A stretch of 64,000 bases of DNA from Pectinophora gossypiella. Its lineage: Eukaryota > Arthropoda > Insecta > Lepidoptera > Gelechiidae. Positions 1 through 8,907 of the stretch are shown piece by piece (the stretch's first letter is position 1; each line of letters begins with the position of its first letter). The stretch spans positions 62,001 to 126,000 of the forward strand of contig NW_026063279.1 in assembly GCF_024362695.1 (NCBI RefSeq), given 5' to 3'. The notes under the pieces were generated by a model. That model made no database searches. It worked only from the letters and a program-made list of their open reading frames with translations, and was not told the origin of the DNA. The translations under genes were made by a program, and so were the position numbers.

Positions 1-2
1 GG

Positions 3-1004
3 TACGACGATTTAGACGATTATAAACTTACATGGAGCCAGTGGAAGGAAGCTTTGCAGAGCGCTTTTCCTCGTTCAACGGATTTCGTCGACAAATTTGA
101 AGAAATGCTTTCCAGAACGAAAACTGATGCTGAAACGATGACGAAATATTTCCACGAAAAATTGTCTTTATTGAAAAAGTGCAAAATCTACGACGGAGAT
201 GCTATTTCATGCATAATCAAAGGACTACCTTTAGAGATACGGGCAAATGCTAAAGCCTATCAATGCGACACACCCGAACAACTATACTACGGGTATTTAT
301 CTTCACTGGAGAATTATCGACGGGTAGAAGCAGTAGCCACCGCGAAGAAGACCATGACGACAACGTGGCGGCGTGGAACATCTACTCAGCAGCTGCCGAA
401 GATCTGTTACTCGTGCCGAAGACCTGGTCACGAAGCGCGGGATTGCCGAGCATCACTGCACTGCGATGTCTGCCAGCGCAGCGGTCACCAAGCAGCCACA
501 TGCTGGTATGCGGCCGGGAGCTCACGACAACAACCACAACAAACATCACAGGTCAGTGGCGTTCTACATATCACATATGACATTTATTTAGATTTATACG
601 TAAAACAAGTGCATGTGAATGGGCATACGATGAAAGCCTACATTGACACCGGTAGTAAACTAAATATCCTCACAATCGAACAAGCTAAAAATCTAGAATT
701 GACAGTCTTACCTTCTTCTATTGTAATGAAAGGGTTTGGTGGTGCACATTCACATTCACTAGGCACTGCAGAAGTTAAAGTTTACGTAGATAATGTAATA
801 TTATACGGCTGTGTGGAATTAACCGACTACAACTTGTCTACAATAGACTTAATTATCGGACAGAAGATGATTAATCAAGAAAACGTTAGTTTGGTAACAA
901 CAACAAACTCTGTGACATTCTACCCTACGTCTGACTTATGTAACACTCTCAGTGACGTACAGTTGCATCCAGCTGATTTTATTTCGAAGTACCCTATATT
1001 TTGA
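3..1004 (+). CDS. Gypsy Gag and protease (5' partial)
   Basis: The frame is open from the window edge, so no start codon is visible. The N-terminal part is a retrotransposon capsid-like segment. Two CCHC zinc knuckles follow at about 402-500 (CysX2CysX4HisX4Cys spacing, twice), then an aspartic protease with the D-T-G-S active site near 647-658 and a second conserved hydrophobic-Ile-Gly segment near 855. The stop is TGA at 1002-1004. The polymerase frame is open from 977 in the -1 frame, so expression may use -1 frameshifting near the T-rich stretch at 995-1003; an indel is the other explanation. The product would form particles that package element RNA. Confidence 0.8.
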   Translation, partial: YDDLDDYKLTWSQWKEALQSAFPRSTDFVDKFEEMLSRTKTDAETMTKYFHEKLSLLKKCKIYDGDAISCIIKGLPLEIRANAKAYQCDTPEQLYYGYLSSLENYRRVEAVATAKKTMTTTWRRGTSTQQLPKICYSCRRPGHEARDCRASLHCDVCQRSGHQAATCWYAAGSSRQQPQQTSQVSGVLHITYDIYLDLYVKQVHVNGHTMKAYIDTGSKLNILTIEQAKNLELTVLPSSIVMKGFGGAHSHSLGTAEVKVYVDNVILYGCVELTDYNLSTIDLIIGQKMINQENVSLVTTTNSVTFYPTSDLCNTLSDVQLHPADFISKYPIF

Positions 1005-1950
1005 GCTATGATACCGTTGTTCCGAAACAAAGCTGCAGTTTCGTTAAAGTATATATCGACTGTAATGCGAACGAAATAGAACACACATTTCTGATGCGCC
1101 CCGTGTACTTTGAATTAGGAGGTTTGTGTTATTTTATACCGCAATCAGTGTTATCTTCATATAATTGTTTCATAAAAGTAATAAATGTCGGCGAGGATCT
1201 TCTGTGGCATGCAAATAAACTAGTGGCCCGTGCAGAATTAATAAATGTGTATGAATGTGAAAATTCTACAATTTTACAAATTGACGAACAAACTGAATGC
1301 GATATAAAGCAAAGCGATTTAAATGTCGGCGATCTCGATGAGGAACACTTAGATAAATTACTAGGGTTGTTAAACCGTTTTAGGTCTTGTTTTTCGAGAT
1401 GTACTAACGATTTAGGCTGTACTGATTTGATAAGTATGCAAATCAAAACTAATAACGATGAGCCGGTGTTTCGTAAACCGTATAGATTATCTCACAAAGA
1501 GAATGAGATTGTAAACGCAAAGGTTCAGGAGTTGATAGACGCCGGAATCGTCAGGGAGTCTGTGTCAGACTATTCGAGTCCTGTGGTCCTAGTAAAAAAG
1601 AAGAACGGAGACTATAGGTTATGCGTGGACTATCGTGCTTTAAACTCACGCACAGTTAAAGACAGATTTCCCTTGCCAAATATTGAAGACCAACTTACTC
1701 GTTTGTCTGGTAAAGCATATTTTACTGCTTTAGATCTGGCACAGGGTTACATGTAAGTTCCCATAGATAAAGAGTCAGTTCATAAGACTGCTTTCGTTAC
1801 TCCATGCGGCCAGTACGAATTCCTGAAAATGCCGTTTGGCTTGGCAAATGCACCCGCAGTGTTTTCTCGATTGATTAAAATGGCACTACATGGTATTGGT
1901 AACGAAATTGCTTTGTATTTGGATGACGTCATGCTGCCGACCGTGAAGTA
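1005..1950 (+). pseudogene. Gypsy reverse transcriptase, first half (stop and frameshift)
   Basis: The fingers and palm of a Gypsy reverse transcriptase are visible: the segment leading to VVLVKKKNG, then LCVDYRALN, the FTALDLAQGY strand carrying the first catalytic aspartate, the FLKMPFGLANAP segment and the YLDD active site at about 1916-1927. A TAA at 1754-1756 sits where the family has a glutamine (GYxQ), so one substitution probably made it. A second break lies at about 1935-1940: the frame moves by one base just after YLDD and continues in the next entry. The gene cannot give full-length enzyme without suppression. Confidence 0.8.
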
Positions 1951-4038
1951 GAAGAGGGTCTAAATCTATTGGAACGCGTTTTACAATCATTAAAGAATGC
2001 GAACCTAAAACTTAACCTACAAAAATGCTCATTTCTAAAATCCAGCGTTAGTTATTTAGGTCACGAAATTACTGAAGGCACCATACAACCGGGACAGGCT
2101 AAAGTGGCTTGTATAAGCGAATACAAAAGACCAAGTAACGTGCACGAAATACGACAATTTATCGGCCTAACGTCGTATTTTAGAAAATTTATCCACAGCT
2201 TTGCTGAAATTGCTAGACCCTTAACAGAACTGACTAAAAAGGGTGTCGAATGGTATTGGGGATCAGAGCAGGAAGAAGCATTCCAAACATTGAAGCGAAA
2301 ACTAACCGAACGACCGGTATTAGGTATCTATGATAGGAACGCTAACACAGAACTTCATACCGACGCAAGTAGTAAAGGGTTAGGCGGAATACTACTTCAA
2401 CATCAACATGACGGTACTCTTAAACCTATTGCATATTTTAGCAGAGTCACTAGCAAAGAGGAACGGTTTTATCACAGTTATGAACTCGAAACGCTAGCGG
2501 TGGTAGAATCCTTGAAGCGGTTTCGGGTTTACTTGACCGGGTTACCAGTTAAAGTTGTCACCGATTGTAATGTGTTGCGCACTACCCTTGAAAAAAAAGA
2601 TCTGATTCCTCGTATTGCCAGATGGTGGTTGACTATTCAAGACTTCGATATTTTTATAGAATATCGTCCGGGAGATCACATGAAGCACGTAGATGCACTC
2701 AGTAGGAACCCCATCGTGGCTGAAGTGCAAATAATAGAGGGGTCAGACTGGTTGTTGACCCTGCAAATGCAAGACGAAACCCTTCAAAATATTATAACAC
2801 AGTTGCGTGGTGGAACCGACAACCCTGATATTACGTCAAACTATGTAATAAAAGAAGGTAGTTTGTACAGAAAAACACTCTTAGGAGATCGATTCGTTAT
2901 TCCTAAACTTGCTAAGTATGGATTAATGCAAAGGTATCATGACCAAATAGGTCATCCCGGTTTCGATAAGTGTGAGAAAGCCATCAAGGCTCAGTTCTGG
3001 TTCAAGGGCATGACACGATTTATTAGAAAATATACGAGTTCGTGTTTGCAGTGCGCGTACGGTAAAGGTAATTTTGGCAGGGTTGAAGGCGAACTACACC
3101 CAATCGAAAAACCAGCTGTACCTATGCACACGCTGCACACCGACCATTTAGGCCCATTTGTTAAGACACGGCGTGGTAATTCTTACCTGCTTGTAATTAT
3201 AGATTCATTTACGAAATTCGTTTTCGCGAAGCCTGCAAAGAACGCAAGCTCAATTGAGACTATCAGGCTTTTCAAAGAAGTTGTTGATCAATTTGGAAAT
3301 CCTCAAAAGGTGATAACCGATCGTGGCAAGGCTTTCACAAGCCGATATTTTAAACAATTTGCTCAAGAAAGACAATTTGAACACGTATTAAATGCCATAG
3401 CTAGCCCACGGTCTAACGGCCAGGTAGAACGAGTCAACCGCACTCTAATTAATGGGCTTAATACAACGTCTGAAAGTGAGTGTACGTGGGACCTCAAAGT
3501 ACCAGACGTTGTATGGGGCATTAATAATACGACTAATTCCACGACAGGTTATACACCATTCAGTCTTATGTTTGGTCACGATAACTCACGGCTTCCGGGC
3601 TATCCATCTCCGGCAGCTATGGATGCCCCTTCTCAGCGACAACAATTAGATTCGCGTAGGACAACTGCAAAAATACGAATAGACCGAAATATGACTGAGA
3701 TGAAAAGCAGGTTTGATCGGATACATAAACGTTGTAAGAAATACTCTGTTGGTCAGCTTGTTCTCTGGAAGGGTGGTTCTGCGAGAGACCCTCGGGCTAA
3801 AGTTACACGGAAACTTGATGGTATATACACAGGACCATACCGAGTGGTCAAAGCTGAACACTGTTTAGACCGATATACAATATCTAGCATAAAGGGCATG
3901 AAAGGATACAAACGATTCCATGCGATAGTTAGAAGCGAAGTGCTTCGACCATATAAAACTACTTTGACTGATGATAGTAGCTCCGGCAGTGACCGCGAAG
4001 TAGACAGGGATGACCTTATAGACCTTTTAGAAAGTTAA
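1939..4038 (+). pseudogene. Gypsy RT thumb, RNase H and integrase
   Basis: This 3' part of pol reads through without interruption. It holds the connection domain (FIGLTSYFRKFI), RNase H with the HTDAS aspartate near 2355 and YHSYELETLAVV near 2472, an integrase zinc-binding domain with His-His-Cys-Cys near 2938-3055, and a DDE core: D in LHTDHLGPF (about 3140), D in ITDRG (about 3318) and E in NGQVERVNR (about 3428), followed by a C-terminal SH3-like VGQLVLWKGG segment. It lacks its own start and depends on the broken upstream frame. The last residues are acidic and end in ES, where the second Gypsy in this window also stops being colinear. Confidence 0.85.
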
Positions 4039-5191
4039 AATTGTAGGTTTAAGTACACCAGTTTTAAACTTTGTGTTCTCTTCAAAAAGGAAAAAAACAA
4101 ACTCGTACAACACATTCGTGGATGTAGGTATCTAATATATGTAAATAATCAATCGTCTTCAAACTATCTAGTATTAGGTTTCGATTTCCGATTATGCGAT
4201 TATAGTAAAGTAGTTAACTATTTCATTTGACATGAGGATACTTAAATATTTCATTTCGTTAAGTTTATAAACAAGTTCTATTTATATAAAGTATTGTTAT
4301 GGATTATGTCTTAGATAATATTAATGTCCAAGGTAAAATTATTAACACTTATTATAATCAAATTGTGTATATATCAAATTGCGTCTTAATTATTTTGTCT
4401 AAACTAAAAAACGTACATAGCTAAACAAATAATTGGATCTGTGTTTTCTATAACTATCTACGTGTAAATACGTGTATAATAACAATGAGGAAATAAAGAA
4501 AATGTTTCCTACAAACGAACACTCAGAAGTACTACACTATATATATTTATTTATATAATAATAATAATTATAAAAACGAATTGACAAAATATTAGCTGTG
4601 TGAACATTGTAACGGTGTGATATGATTTTACACTGCCTACAAAATAGATACCTATTGAATTGGTGCATACTGTGTGAGCTACACTATGTGTCATAATTAT
4701 TATTATTGAGTTGCAAACTTGTAGGTGTTACAAACAATAACTGTGTGACAACAATCTAACTACGTGAGTTACAGGCTAGATATTTTTAATACTGTGTGAT
4801 GCAAATACTGTGTGATGCAAATACTGTGTGACATATCTGCTGTGTGATAAATTAATACTTGACTGTGTGAACTGTGTGATGGAATGCCAAAATTGGTAGC
4901 TGAACTGTGTGATAAACATAAAGAAAGTCACTGTGTGATGAGTTTAACATTTCCTGTGTGAACTTAATACATAATACACAATGTCACGTCGTAGTATTGG
5001 AGCGCACAAAGTCACCCACAAGGAATCACATAAGAATATAGGGCAGGCAGGGTGGGTACAAATGAAACAAATACTGTGCTGTCTTTTCTTATTTCAGAAC
5101 ACGACGGCTGCCAAAATGTCCACCAACAACGCGAGCTACTCGACAGTCCCTGAGCGCCGCGGTGGGCCGCGCCCGTTGCAGGATGGCCGAG
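4039..5191 (+). other. AT-rich noncoding 3' segment of Gypsy element
   Basis: About 1.15 kb lies between the pol stop and the LTR. It is AT-rich, has no convincing gene, and includes a TGTGTGA-rich repeat tract. Near its right end, a pyrimidine-rich stretch ending in CAG at about 5086-5097 looks like a 3' splice site. It is followed by a short open segment (5098-5229) with a GC-rich, Arg/Gly/Pro-rich product that runs into the LTR. This could be the last exon of a spliced pol or of a small extra ORF. I see no signal peptide or membrane segment that would suggest an envelope gene. Confidence 0.5.
4590..4962 (+). repeat. Degenerate (A)CTGTGTGA(T) short repeats
   Basis: The octamer-like motif CTGTGTGA recurs about a dozen times with irregular spacing of 10 to 60 bases. 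Near 4791-4830 two to three copies are nearly perfect 17-18-base repeats that include GCAAATA. The spacing is too irregular for an ordinary microsatellite. Confidence 0.7.
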
Positions 5192-5532
5192 TGTTAGCGG
5201 CATCGTCATCTACCGCCACTTATCTTTGATTTTCCATAGTTATTACATTTAAATTCAATCTAATTAAGTATAAATTAATGTACGAATACTATTTAGTTAC
5301 TTAGTTATTTTATATTTCAGTTGTTTATTTGATTTTCTAATATGCGAATTGTATTGATGGGTAATTTATTTCTTTTGCTCTGGTAACACTTAAATTGGGT
5401 TATATCAAGTTTATAAAAGGCATGACATTTGGTTATTCGCGCTCATTCTGTTTTTGTTCTACCAACGATATAAACTGCAAGTTCGTGACAACTTCGTATT
5501 TTATTTCGACTACACTTGGAATCCCTTCAACA
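5192..5532 (+). repeat. Probable 3' LTR of the first Gypsy element
   Basis: The segment starts TGTTAG, as does the LTR of the second Gypsy element in this window, and ends in CAACA. It contains a TATA box followed about 30 bases later by a CTCATTC-type initiator. It follows a purine/GC-rich stretch and is followed directly by interrupted LINE coding sequence. The partner LTR is outside the window, so the borders are inferred. Confidence 0.6.
5412..5419 (+). promoter_or_regulatory. TATA box in Gypsy LTR
   Basis: TATAAAAG lies in the LTR, about 30 bases upstream of a CATTC-type initiator near 5445. This is the layout expected for the RNA polymerase II promoter of an LTR element. If the segment is a 3' LTR, the site is not the one normally used for the element's own genomic RNA. 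Confidence 0.5.
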
Positions 5533-5964
5533 GTCGCCAACTATTATTAAATCTACGTATTTCGTATAAACTCGCTCTAATAAATGAAATAAGTACATGT
5601 AGTCGCTATCTTTACTACTAGGGGGAATATAAAAAACACAGCAAGTAAATAGCTTTTTACTACGCCTGTATACATCAGCACATAACAATTCAAAAACTAC
5701 GTCATCTAAATTAGGGGAGCCTGGTAGAGGCAGTGGCTGCAACCGGAGTGACGGGGCCCCGATTAGTAGCGCACCACCCAGTTTGCGGCCGTCCGTCCGG
5801 TCACATCTCACTACGCTATATCCACGCGGTACTAACTCTCCATCATAAATGGAGTCATTAAGTGAAGACTCCGTAAGCGCCCATAAGTCCGCTGAAGATG
5901 CACATAGATTTACATAAAATGTATTAAGTTTAGTTCTAAGTCCCCTAACGTTCTGATAGTACAT
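5533..5964 (-). pseudogene. LINE ORF2 endonuclease, truncated by Gypsy insertion
   Basis: This is the N-terminal half of an apurinic-type (EEP) endonuclease. It begins with the MYYQNVRGLRTK motif typical of insect CR1/Jockey ORF2, then has the catalytic-Glu block LTESSL, GGALLI, and a strand ending VDLIIVGD. The next residues should be FN of GDFN, but the Gypsy LTR starts instead. No frameshift is visible in the retained part. Confidence 0.75.
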
Positions 5965-5995
5965 GGTTAAACCGGTTTTGTGTATATTATCACTG

Positions 5996-6712
5996 TTAGA
6001 CACGAAAAAACTTAAGCTCTGTCTGTGTAGTAACATTAAACTTTTTTGCATCATTCGAACTTTGAACACTTAACTTATTTTTGTGACTTAATAAGAAAAC
6101 GTCTAATACTAGCGAACGACAAGAATTAACCCGATCAAGATTACAATTCTTGAGATATCTTAGTTTAGAAAAATGTAAATTCTCGATATTTGCACTTATT
6201 GTCTCTATTAGTTCACTCATCTTTAGATTGTACAATACATTATTTTCACACGGACCGAACAACACATTAGTATTACACAACACGTTTAAAACATGGTAAA
6301 GAGCTGACTGGAACTTATATATATTACTGTCGTGTGAGCCAGCCAATAAAATAATATAGTCATTTTTTGTAAACTTATCACACCATGTAACGCCCTCCGA
6401 GACAATTTGACTTAAATTCGCAAAGGGTTTAATAACCGACTTTACTCGATATTCCTCACCGAGAAATCTTTGCAAGAGCCGACGCATGTTACGGCCGGAC
6501 TCGTCGGCCAGCAGCAGCACGTTGTGCTTGGCAGGAGTGTCCTGGAATGACTTTGTTGAGCGTGGCTGATATTGGGATTGTTTACTCCTAGGAATAGGGT
6601 CACTACATTCAATGCATTTGTTTGATGACTTTGGCCTTTTAGTATTGTCGTCACTGGCTGGTCGAAGCTCAGGGAGGTCAGGGGTCTGAAGCGGCTCAAC
6701 CTCAGAGTCCAT
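5996..6712 (-). CDS. LINE ORF1 protein, esterase-like
   Basis: The protein is about 238 residues long from the methionine at 6712. A low-complexity, charged N-terminal third is followed by a compact domain that opens with VLLLADESGRNM and includes the core strand segment DYIILLAGSHD. This resembles the SGNH/esterase-like domain reported in ORF1 proteins of CR1-type LINEs, and the ORF1 at 19322-20408 has the same organisation. The usual catalytic GDS serine block reads ADES here, so hydrolase activity is doubtful. Its expected role is RNA or ribonucleoprotein binding during retrotransposition. ORF2 begins about 30 bases downstream on the same strand. The family call is by pattern only. Confidence 0.6.
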   Translation of the reverse strand: MDSEVEPLQTPDLPELRPASDDNTKRPKSSNKCIECSDPIPRSKQSQYQPRSTKSFQDTPAKHNVLLLADESGRNMRRLLQRFLGEEYRVKSVIKPFANLSQIVSEGVTWCDKFTKNDYIILLAGSHDSNIYKFQSALYHVLNVLCNTNVLFGPCENNVLYNLKMSELIETISANIENLHFSKLRYLKNCNLDRVNSCRSLVLDVFLLSHKNKLSVQSSNDAKKFNVTTQTELKFFRV

Positions 6713-6721
6713 AGAGACCGA

Positions 6722-7364
6722 ATGCACTTTAAACTCAGAAAAGAACCGGATAATGAAATATTAAAAACAACTTATAAAAGATACAGGAACTACTGTAATA
6801 ATATCCTAAAAAAATGCAAGCGTCAATATCACAAATCTAAACTATATGAGGCTGGGAAAGATTGTAAAAAAATCTGGGACAATATTAAAAGTATAACTAA
6901 TCTTGACACGCCAAAAACTAAACCAAAGGAACTTCTTGAGATAGCACAAACGAAAACTCAATCAGTTAATCTGATAAACAGCTTTTTTATAAATGTAGGA
7001 CCTGAATTGGCTAGTCGAATCCCCGTGAATGTTCTTCCTTGTCCGGAATCGACACAATCCACAACATCACAGGTGGGATCTTTTGTGCTATTGGACACCA
7101 CGTGTGCAGAGGTAGAAAATACTATCACAAACCTAAAAACCAATTGCTCTCCAGGATGGGACGGTATCACAACAGTAGTACTTAAGTCTTTAAAGGATAC
7201 AATTGTACCTCTTTTAACAAACATTATTAACGAGTGTTTCAGACAGGGCATTTTTCCGGACGCTCTTAAAAAATCTATTGTTATTCCGATACATAAGGGA
7301 GGGAAAAGAGACTGTGAATAATTATCGCCCAATATCGTTACTACCAACGCTATGGACGTATTAA
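6722..7364 (+). pseudogene. LINE ORF2 fragment: start of reverse transcriptase
   Basis: The fragment covers the linker between endonuclease and polymerase and the first RT blocks. It shows a lysine-rich helical region, then SPGWDGITTVVLK and IPIHKGGK. At about 7315 a one-base shift moves the reading from the ...KRDCE stop frame into NNYRPISLLPTL. It ends near 7364 without the catalytic RT blocks. Both ends are truncated and no target duplication was found. Confidence 0.7.
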
Positions 7365-7373
7365 CATATTTTT

Positions 7374-8399
7374 CGCATCGATCATATTTTTGTGAGATCC
7401 AGGTTACATGATGTTCGCACAGCCGCTTTATGTACAGTACTGGCGGACCATAGAATGACTGCAGTTGCTTTGAGTGGGATGCCCCAAAAACAGGATGTTC
7501 CAAAATATGAACGACGAATAAACTCCGATAAACTAAAACAAGAACTTAGTAATATCAACTGGACACAGACCAAAGAAATGAAATGCCCAAATGAAATATA
7601 TAAATTCATTAAAAATAACCTGTTAATGTGTTATAATAAATCTGAATATGTACATAAAGTAAGCAACTCAAACAGAAATCAATACCCATGGATAAATAAA
7701 AAAGCTATAACCGCATGCGAGTATACGGATGAACTATACCTAAAATGGAAAAAAGACACTAATAACATGATTATTAAGAGTAGAATATAAAAAACAGAGA
7801 AACCAAAAACACAAAATATTAGAACAACAGCGGAATACATACTATAAAAAAGAAATTAATAAATACAAAAATGATCCCAAAAAGCTTTGGCAAATTCTTA
7901 ATAAAATATCAGGTAAAATTATAAACTCCATAGACAAAATCGTATTGAAAGCCTTTCAAACTAAACTAGTACTTTCTGCGAGAAAAATATAGCAGACAAG
8001 TTTGCTAAGGAATTTCAAGAAAATGTCAAAAATATAGTGCCAAACTGCAGTTCAAAACTTATTGATGAATATAGTTACAGAAAACCCACCGATAAATCTA
8101 TATTTTGCGAAAAAGCCCATAATAAACAAGTATGTAAAATAATGATGACTAATGATGGACTAATGTTATGGGCGACAGGCTGATCCCTTATCACCATAAG
8201 GTTCATCATATCCATCTTAGGACTTCGTATCAACAGTGGCTGCAAGTTGTCTTTGATTACTTGTGGCTCTGCCCACCCCATTTGGGATTACGGGCGTGAG
8301 TTTATGTATGTATGTTTATGTATGTATGTAAAATAATAAATGAGTTAAAAACTAATAAAGCACCGGGTATAGATGGCATAAGAGCACTAGATCTTAAAG
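7374..8399 (+). pseudogene. LINE ORF2, endonuclease end to RT start
   Basis: Reading begins with IDHIFVR, the Asp-His of the endonuclease C-terminal block, and LADHRMTAVAL. A lysine-rich linker follows, containing DPKKLWQILNKISG, then LKTNKAPGIDG, the first RT block, at about 8340-8375. Frameshifts and stops occur at about 7790 and 8000. A 180-bp repeat with a 14-base duplication is inserted at 8144. When that repeat is skipped, the frame is continuous into the APGIDG block. Confidence 0.75.
8144..8323 (+). mobile_element. Short retroposon with (TATG)n tail
   Basis: The 180-bp segment opens with ATGGACTAATGTTATGGGCG-type sequence and ends in TTTATGTATG repeats. It is flanked by the same 14 bases, GTATGTAAAATAAT, at 8130-8143 and 8324-8337. 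The tail and direct repeat mark a target-primed insertion: a SINE or the 3' end of an RTE-type LINE. I recall similar 3' ends as common in Lepidoptera. It has no coding capacity. Confidence 0.8.
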
Positions 8400-8623
8400 T
8401 GTTCAATACATGAACATAAATATTGAAAGTGTATAACAACTTTTTATTTTTATAGTTTTAAAATGGTAACTTTAGTATTTTTGTAATGTGGCAACATTGC
8501 CATTTGTCTTTTCCCTCTTCTTGACAATGTCTTGCGAGCGGCCGGACGATGTCCGATCTTAAATTAATATTTTTTCAATAGTGAAATCCATATTTCCAAG
8601 TTACTTTGTTTTATTTACAAACA
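8400..8623 (+). repeat. 5' LTR of BEL/Pao element
   Basis: It starts TG and ends CA, and matches the copy at 16182-16405 base for base as far as I can compare. The leader follows with AAAGTGGTCCTTCG, where TGGTCCTTCG is a candidate tRNA primer-binding site. Confidence 0.93.
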
Positions 8624-8907
8624 AAAGTGGTCCTTCGAAAATTAAAATAACAATCAGTGACCTGTGATGTGTTTTCGTCGTGTTACGCCGTGGTTGAACA
8701 ATGTTCTATTGCCCCGGCGAAATCCTCGCTCAGTACATTGTTCTGGGCGATTACAGAATCATTTCATCGAAGTTGCTACAACGATGGTTGTGGTTAAAGT
8801 CGCAAAGTATGTGCGACTTGGATTGCAGTTCAACAATATGGATTGTGGGTAAACTTAGCTACCCACGAACCGGTATGTGAAACCATTATTTTTCCTTTCC
8901 AAATATA

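Larger units (their letters stand above)
1..5532 (+). mobile_element. Ty3/Gypsy LTR retrotransposon, left end outside window
   Basis: The order Gag zinc knuckles, aspartic protease, reverse transcriptase, RNase H, integrase is that of Ty3/Gypsy elements. The window opens inside gag, so the 5' LTR and leader are missing. The right end is set by a probable 3' LTR ending at CA, after which a minus-strand LINE endonuclease gene begins abruptly, right after the GD of its GDFN motif. The copy is defective: one in-frame stop and one frameshift lie in the reverse transcriptase. The 5' LTR would have to be found in neighbouring sequence to confirm the exact right edge. Confidence 0.85.
5533..6720 (-). 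mobile_element. Minus-strand LINE, ORF1 and start of ORF2
   Basis: Two minus-strand ORFs, about 30 bases apart, make up the 5' half of a CR1-type non-LTR retrotransposon. The rest of ORF2 is cut off at 5533 by the Gypsy LTR and would lie left of that element, beyond the window. The right edge is near 6720, where an unrelated plus-strand LINE fragment starts. Confidence 0.75.

Noticed and set aside
5098..5229. Envelope gene for the first Gypsy element
   Set aside because: The open segment is about 40 codons, with no signal peptide, membrane segment or cysteine pattern.
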